A stretch of 7,832 bases of DNA from JAGMDK01 sp023128695 (GTDB lineage: Bacteria > Planctomycetota > Phycisphaerae > UBA1845 > Fen-1342): the NCBI GenBank assembly GCA_030628805.1, contig DAOVQG010000225.1, positions 1 through 7,832 of the forward strand, written 5' to 3'. The notes under the pieces are model-generated. The model was given only the letters and a program-made list of their open reading frames with translations. It was not told the origin of the DNA and ran no database searches. The position numbers and the translations under genes were made by a program. Position 1 is the stretch's first letter; the number at the start of each line of letters is the position of its first letter. Shown one piece after another: positions 6,174-7,832 of this stretch.

Positions 6174-7658
6174 ATGTCTCAGATTCTTTCGCAAATACCG
6201 CGACAGCTCTTGCAGCAGCAACAGCGACTTACGCCACAGTTGATCCAGGCGATGGACATTCTGCAACTGAATGCGTTGGCGCTGGAAGAGCGGATCGCGC
6301 AGGAGTTGGACGGGAACCCGGCCTTAGAGCTGCTGCCCAGCGATGATGAGGTGCCGGTGCCGGCCGAGCCGGACGTCGGCGGGGATGATCGGCCCGAGGG
6401 AGAGCAGGCGTTGGAGGTGAAGGAGGGGGACGCGGTCGACTTCGAGCGTCTGGACAGTCTGGTCCGCGAGTACGACTGGATCGATGACGAAACGGAGTAT
6501 CGCGGTACCAAGTCGCGAGCCCGGGGGCTTGAAGAGGCCGACGGCAAGCTGGATGCGATGGCGAACACGGCCGCCCGGCCGATCAGTCTGCACGAGTATC
6601 TGATGCAGCAGTGGAGCCTGGTCGAGACGGATGAGCAAACGCAAGAGGTGGGGGCTCGGATCATCGATCACATTGATGATACCGGCCGTCTTTCAACGTC
6701 TCTGGAGGAAATCGGGCAGGATCTGGAGCCGGTGCCGAGCCCGGAGGAATTGGCCCGGGTGCTGGCCAAGGTGCAGCAGCTCGATCCCCCAGGTATCGCG
6801 GCTCGCTCGTTGCAGGAGTGTTTGCTCTTGCAGCTCGCGACACTGCCGGGTGACAACGGATTGGAACGCGGGATCATCGGCGAGCACTTCGAGAACCTTC
6901 AGAAAAATCGGCTGCCGGCGATTGCGAAGGCGCTCCACGCGAACGTCGAGGAGGTCCAGGCCGCGATTCAGGTGATCGCGCGGCTTTCGCTCCACCCCGG
7001 CACCGAGGTGGTCGACCGGCAAACGCCGGTGCTCGTCCCCGACCTGCTCGTCGAGTTCAACGAGGAGGAGGACCGGTACGACGTGCGGCTGGCACGGGGC
7101 AACACTCGCGAACTGCGGATCTCGCCGGAGTTTCGCGAACTATTGGAGCGCTCGCGGCAGGACGCCAAGGTCCGGGAGTTCGTCAAGCAAAAGATCGAGA
7201 CCGCCAGCGCGATCATCGACGCGGTCCGCTATCGGCGTGAGCGGCTGTTGGACGTCGGCAAGGCGGTCGTTGAAGCCCAGCGCGATTTCCTGGACCACGG
7301 CGAGCAGCACTTGAAGGTCTTGCGGATGAGCGATCTAGCGGCACGCTTCGGCTGTGATCCCTCGACGATCAGCCGTACCGTGGACGAGAAGTACATCCAG
7401 ACGCCGCGAGGTATCTTCCCGTTGCGGCGTTTCTTCACCGGCGGCGCGAAGACGGGCAATGGGGAAGCGCTCGGGTGGGCCAGCATCAAGGCGAAGGTCC
7501 AGGAGATCGTGGACCACGAAGACAAATCCGATCCCTTGAGCGACGATGTGATTGTCGAGCAGCTCAAGGCCGAGGGGGTAGAGATCAAACGCCGCACGGT
7601 GGCGAAGTATCGCGCCCAGCTTTCGATTCCGCCGTCCCGGCGGCGACGGCAATATTGA
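6174..7658 (+). CDS. rpoN: RNA polymerase sigma-54 factor RpoN
   Basis: This 494-residue protein is a complete sigma-54 factor, which directs core RNA polymerase to -24/-12 (GG/GC) promoters and needs AAA-type activators to open them. Region I is the glutamine- and leucine-rich N-terminus (1-50), with RLTPQLIQAMDILQLN and LDGNPALE as family hallmarks. Region II (about 54-130) is acidic and variable. The core-binding region includes PPGIAARSLQECLLLQL (205-221). The DNA-binding part has a helix-turn-helix (about 384-407, DPSTISRTVDEKY) followed by TPRGIFPLRRFF. The RpoN box is RRTVAKYRAQ (473-482), with lysine just before it where the usual motif has alanine. The ATG at 6174 is the earliest possible start, since an in-frame TAA lies at 6165-6167. 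No good ribosome site precedes it; the nearest purine run, GGGAAGAGA, ends about 17 bases upstream. The TGA stop lies within a half copy of the repeat found before yhaO. No partner genes such as hpf or ptsN are in view. Confidence 0.97.
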   Translation: MSQILSQIPRQLLQQQQRLTPQLIQAMDILQLNALALEERIAQELDGNPALELLPSDDEVPVPAEPDVGGDDRPEGEQALEVKEGDAVDFERLDSLVREYDWIDDETEYRGTKSRARGLEEADGKLDAMANTAARPISLHEYLMQQWSLVETDEQTQEVGARIIDHIDDTGRLSTSLEEIGQDLEPVPSPEELARVLAKVQQLDPPGIAARSLQECLLLQLATLPGDNGLERGIIGEHFENLQKNRLPAIAKALHANVEEVQAAIQVIARLSLHPGTEVVDRQTPVLVPDLLVEFNEEEDRYDVRLARGNTRELRISPEFRELLERSRQDAKVREFVKQKIETASAIIDAVRYRRERLLDVGKAVVEAQRDFLDHGEQHLKVLRMSDLAARFGCDPSTISRTVDEKYIQTPRGIFPLRRFFTGGAKTGNGEALGWASIKAKVQEIVDHEDKSDPLSDDVIVEQLKAEGVEIKRRTVAKYRAQLSIPPSRRRRQY

Positions 7659-7673
7659 GCCCGGCCGCTACAT
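7657..7673 (+). repeat. Half copy of the 55-bp repeat overlapping the rpoN stop
   Basis: GAGCCCGGCCGCTACAT is identical over 17 bases to the junction of repeat units 1 and 2 (and 2 and 3) before yhaO, for example at 290-306. It includes the last two bases of the rpoN TGA. On the minus strand it starts with GTAGCGGCCGGGC, the GTAG-plus-stem half of the REP-like palindrome. The other half is absent, so it is a solo or truncated copy. Confidence 0.7.
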
Positions 7674-7679
7674 CTAGAA

Positions 7680-7700
7680 ACTAGAGACTAGAGACTAGTG
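7680..7700 (+). repeat. 7-bp tandem repeat (ACTAGAG)
   Basis: ACTAGAG occurs at 7680-7686 and 7687-7693, followed by ACTAGTG at 7694-7700. A related CTAGAA precedes it at 7674-7679. It lies directly after the half repeat at the rpoN stop. The sequence is short and of low complexity, with no evident function. Confidence 0.6.
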
Positions 7701-7727
7701 CTCTGTCGTTCGTCAATTGATGGGCTG

Positions 7728-7811
7728 GTGTGCCACTGCTCTTGAGCAGTGTTTCTTAACGATTCCGGTGCACTCGACGATATCTAGCACTGCTCAAGAG
7801 CAGTGGCACAC
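7728..7811. repeat. Perfect 24-bp inverted repeat with 36-base spacer, each arm itself palindromic
   Basis: The arm at 7728-7751 (GTGTGCCACTGCTC and on) is the exact reverse complement of the arm at 7788-7811. Each arm also contains its own hairpin: CACTGCTC-TT-GAGCAGTG on the left and CACTGCTC-AA-GAGCAGTG on the right. The 36-base spacer (7752-7787) has no reading frame or obvious motif. The arms carry the same GTGCCAC/GTGGCAC frame as the other repeats. No T-run follows at 7812 onward, so a standard terminator is unlikely, although it is placed to protect the rpoN mRNA end. The rest of the window to 7832 shows nothing further. Confidence 0.9.
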
Positions 7812-7832
7812 ACTCTGATCGATACGCAACCC

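Noticed and set aside
5862..6266. 134-residue minus-strand frame opposite the rpoN start
   Set aside because: It crosses the hairpin at 5900-5950 and the conserved rpoN N-terminus, and its translation resembles no family.
7728..7811. Intrinsic terminator for rpoN
   Set aside because: The 36-base loop and absence of a T-run do not fit an intrinsic terminator; an inverted repeat element is the better description.

Overview
The window most likely comes from a GC-rich bacterium of the Planctomycetota/PVC group. This rests on style, not on a marker gene. The intergenic DNA is full of short palindromic repeats framed by GTGGCAC and CTAC/GTAG, which I recall as common in planctomycete genomes. A long YhaN-type ATPase and a sigma-54 gene with no clear Shine-Dalgarno site fit the same picture. 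Phylum assignment is an inference.

Layout. Positions 1-87 hold the last 28 codons of an unidentified plus-strand gene. Positions 88-436 hold no convincing gene. They contain a possible promoter (177-207), a 9-bp hairpin (208-231), three 55-bp tandem repeats with partial copies at both ends (231-425), and a hairpin just before the next start codon (404-425). Positions 437-5646 are a two-gene operon: a YhaO-type metallophosphoesterase/nuclease (417 aa), then a YhaN-type SMC/Rad50-like ATPase (1319 aa). The two overlap by four bases (GTGA), with a strong ribosome binding site for the second gene inside the first. Positions 5647-6173 hold no intact gene. They contain a decayed minus-strand isocitrate dehydrogenase gene reduced to its two ends (about 5636-5872), a large imperfect hairpin (5900-5950), and a candidate sigma-70-type promoter (6018-6046). 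Positions 6174-7658 are rpoN (sigma-54, 494 aa), complete and intact. Positions 7659-7832 are non-coding: a half copy of the 55-bp repeat overlapping the rpoN stop codon, a 7-bp tandem repeat, and a perfect 24-bp inverted repeat.

How the genes work together. The YhaO and YhaN homologues should form one SbcD/SbcC (Mre11/Rad50)-like complex: a two-metal phosphoesterase bound to a coiled-coil ATPase. The ATPase has no CxxC zinc hook. Two membrane helices sit near the middle of the chain, where the coiled coil would fold back, so the complex may be tethered to the membrane. rpoN is a separate unit with its own probable promoter, and nothing visible links it to the nuclease operon.

Most unusual points. 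The first is the palindromic repeat system: different stem sequences keep the same frame and appear in every non-coding gap. The second is the icd relic with an internal deletion, wedged against the yhaN stop codon. I see no wholly new gene system; the repeats are the best candidate for something under-described.
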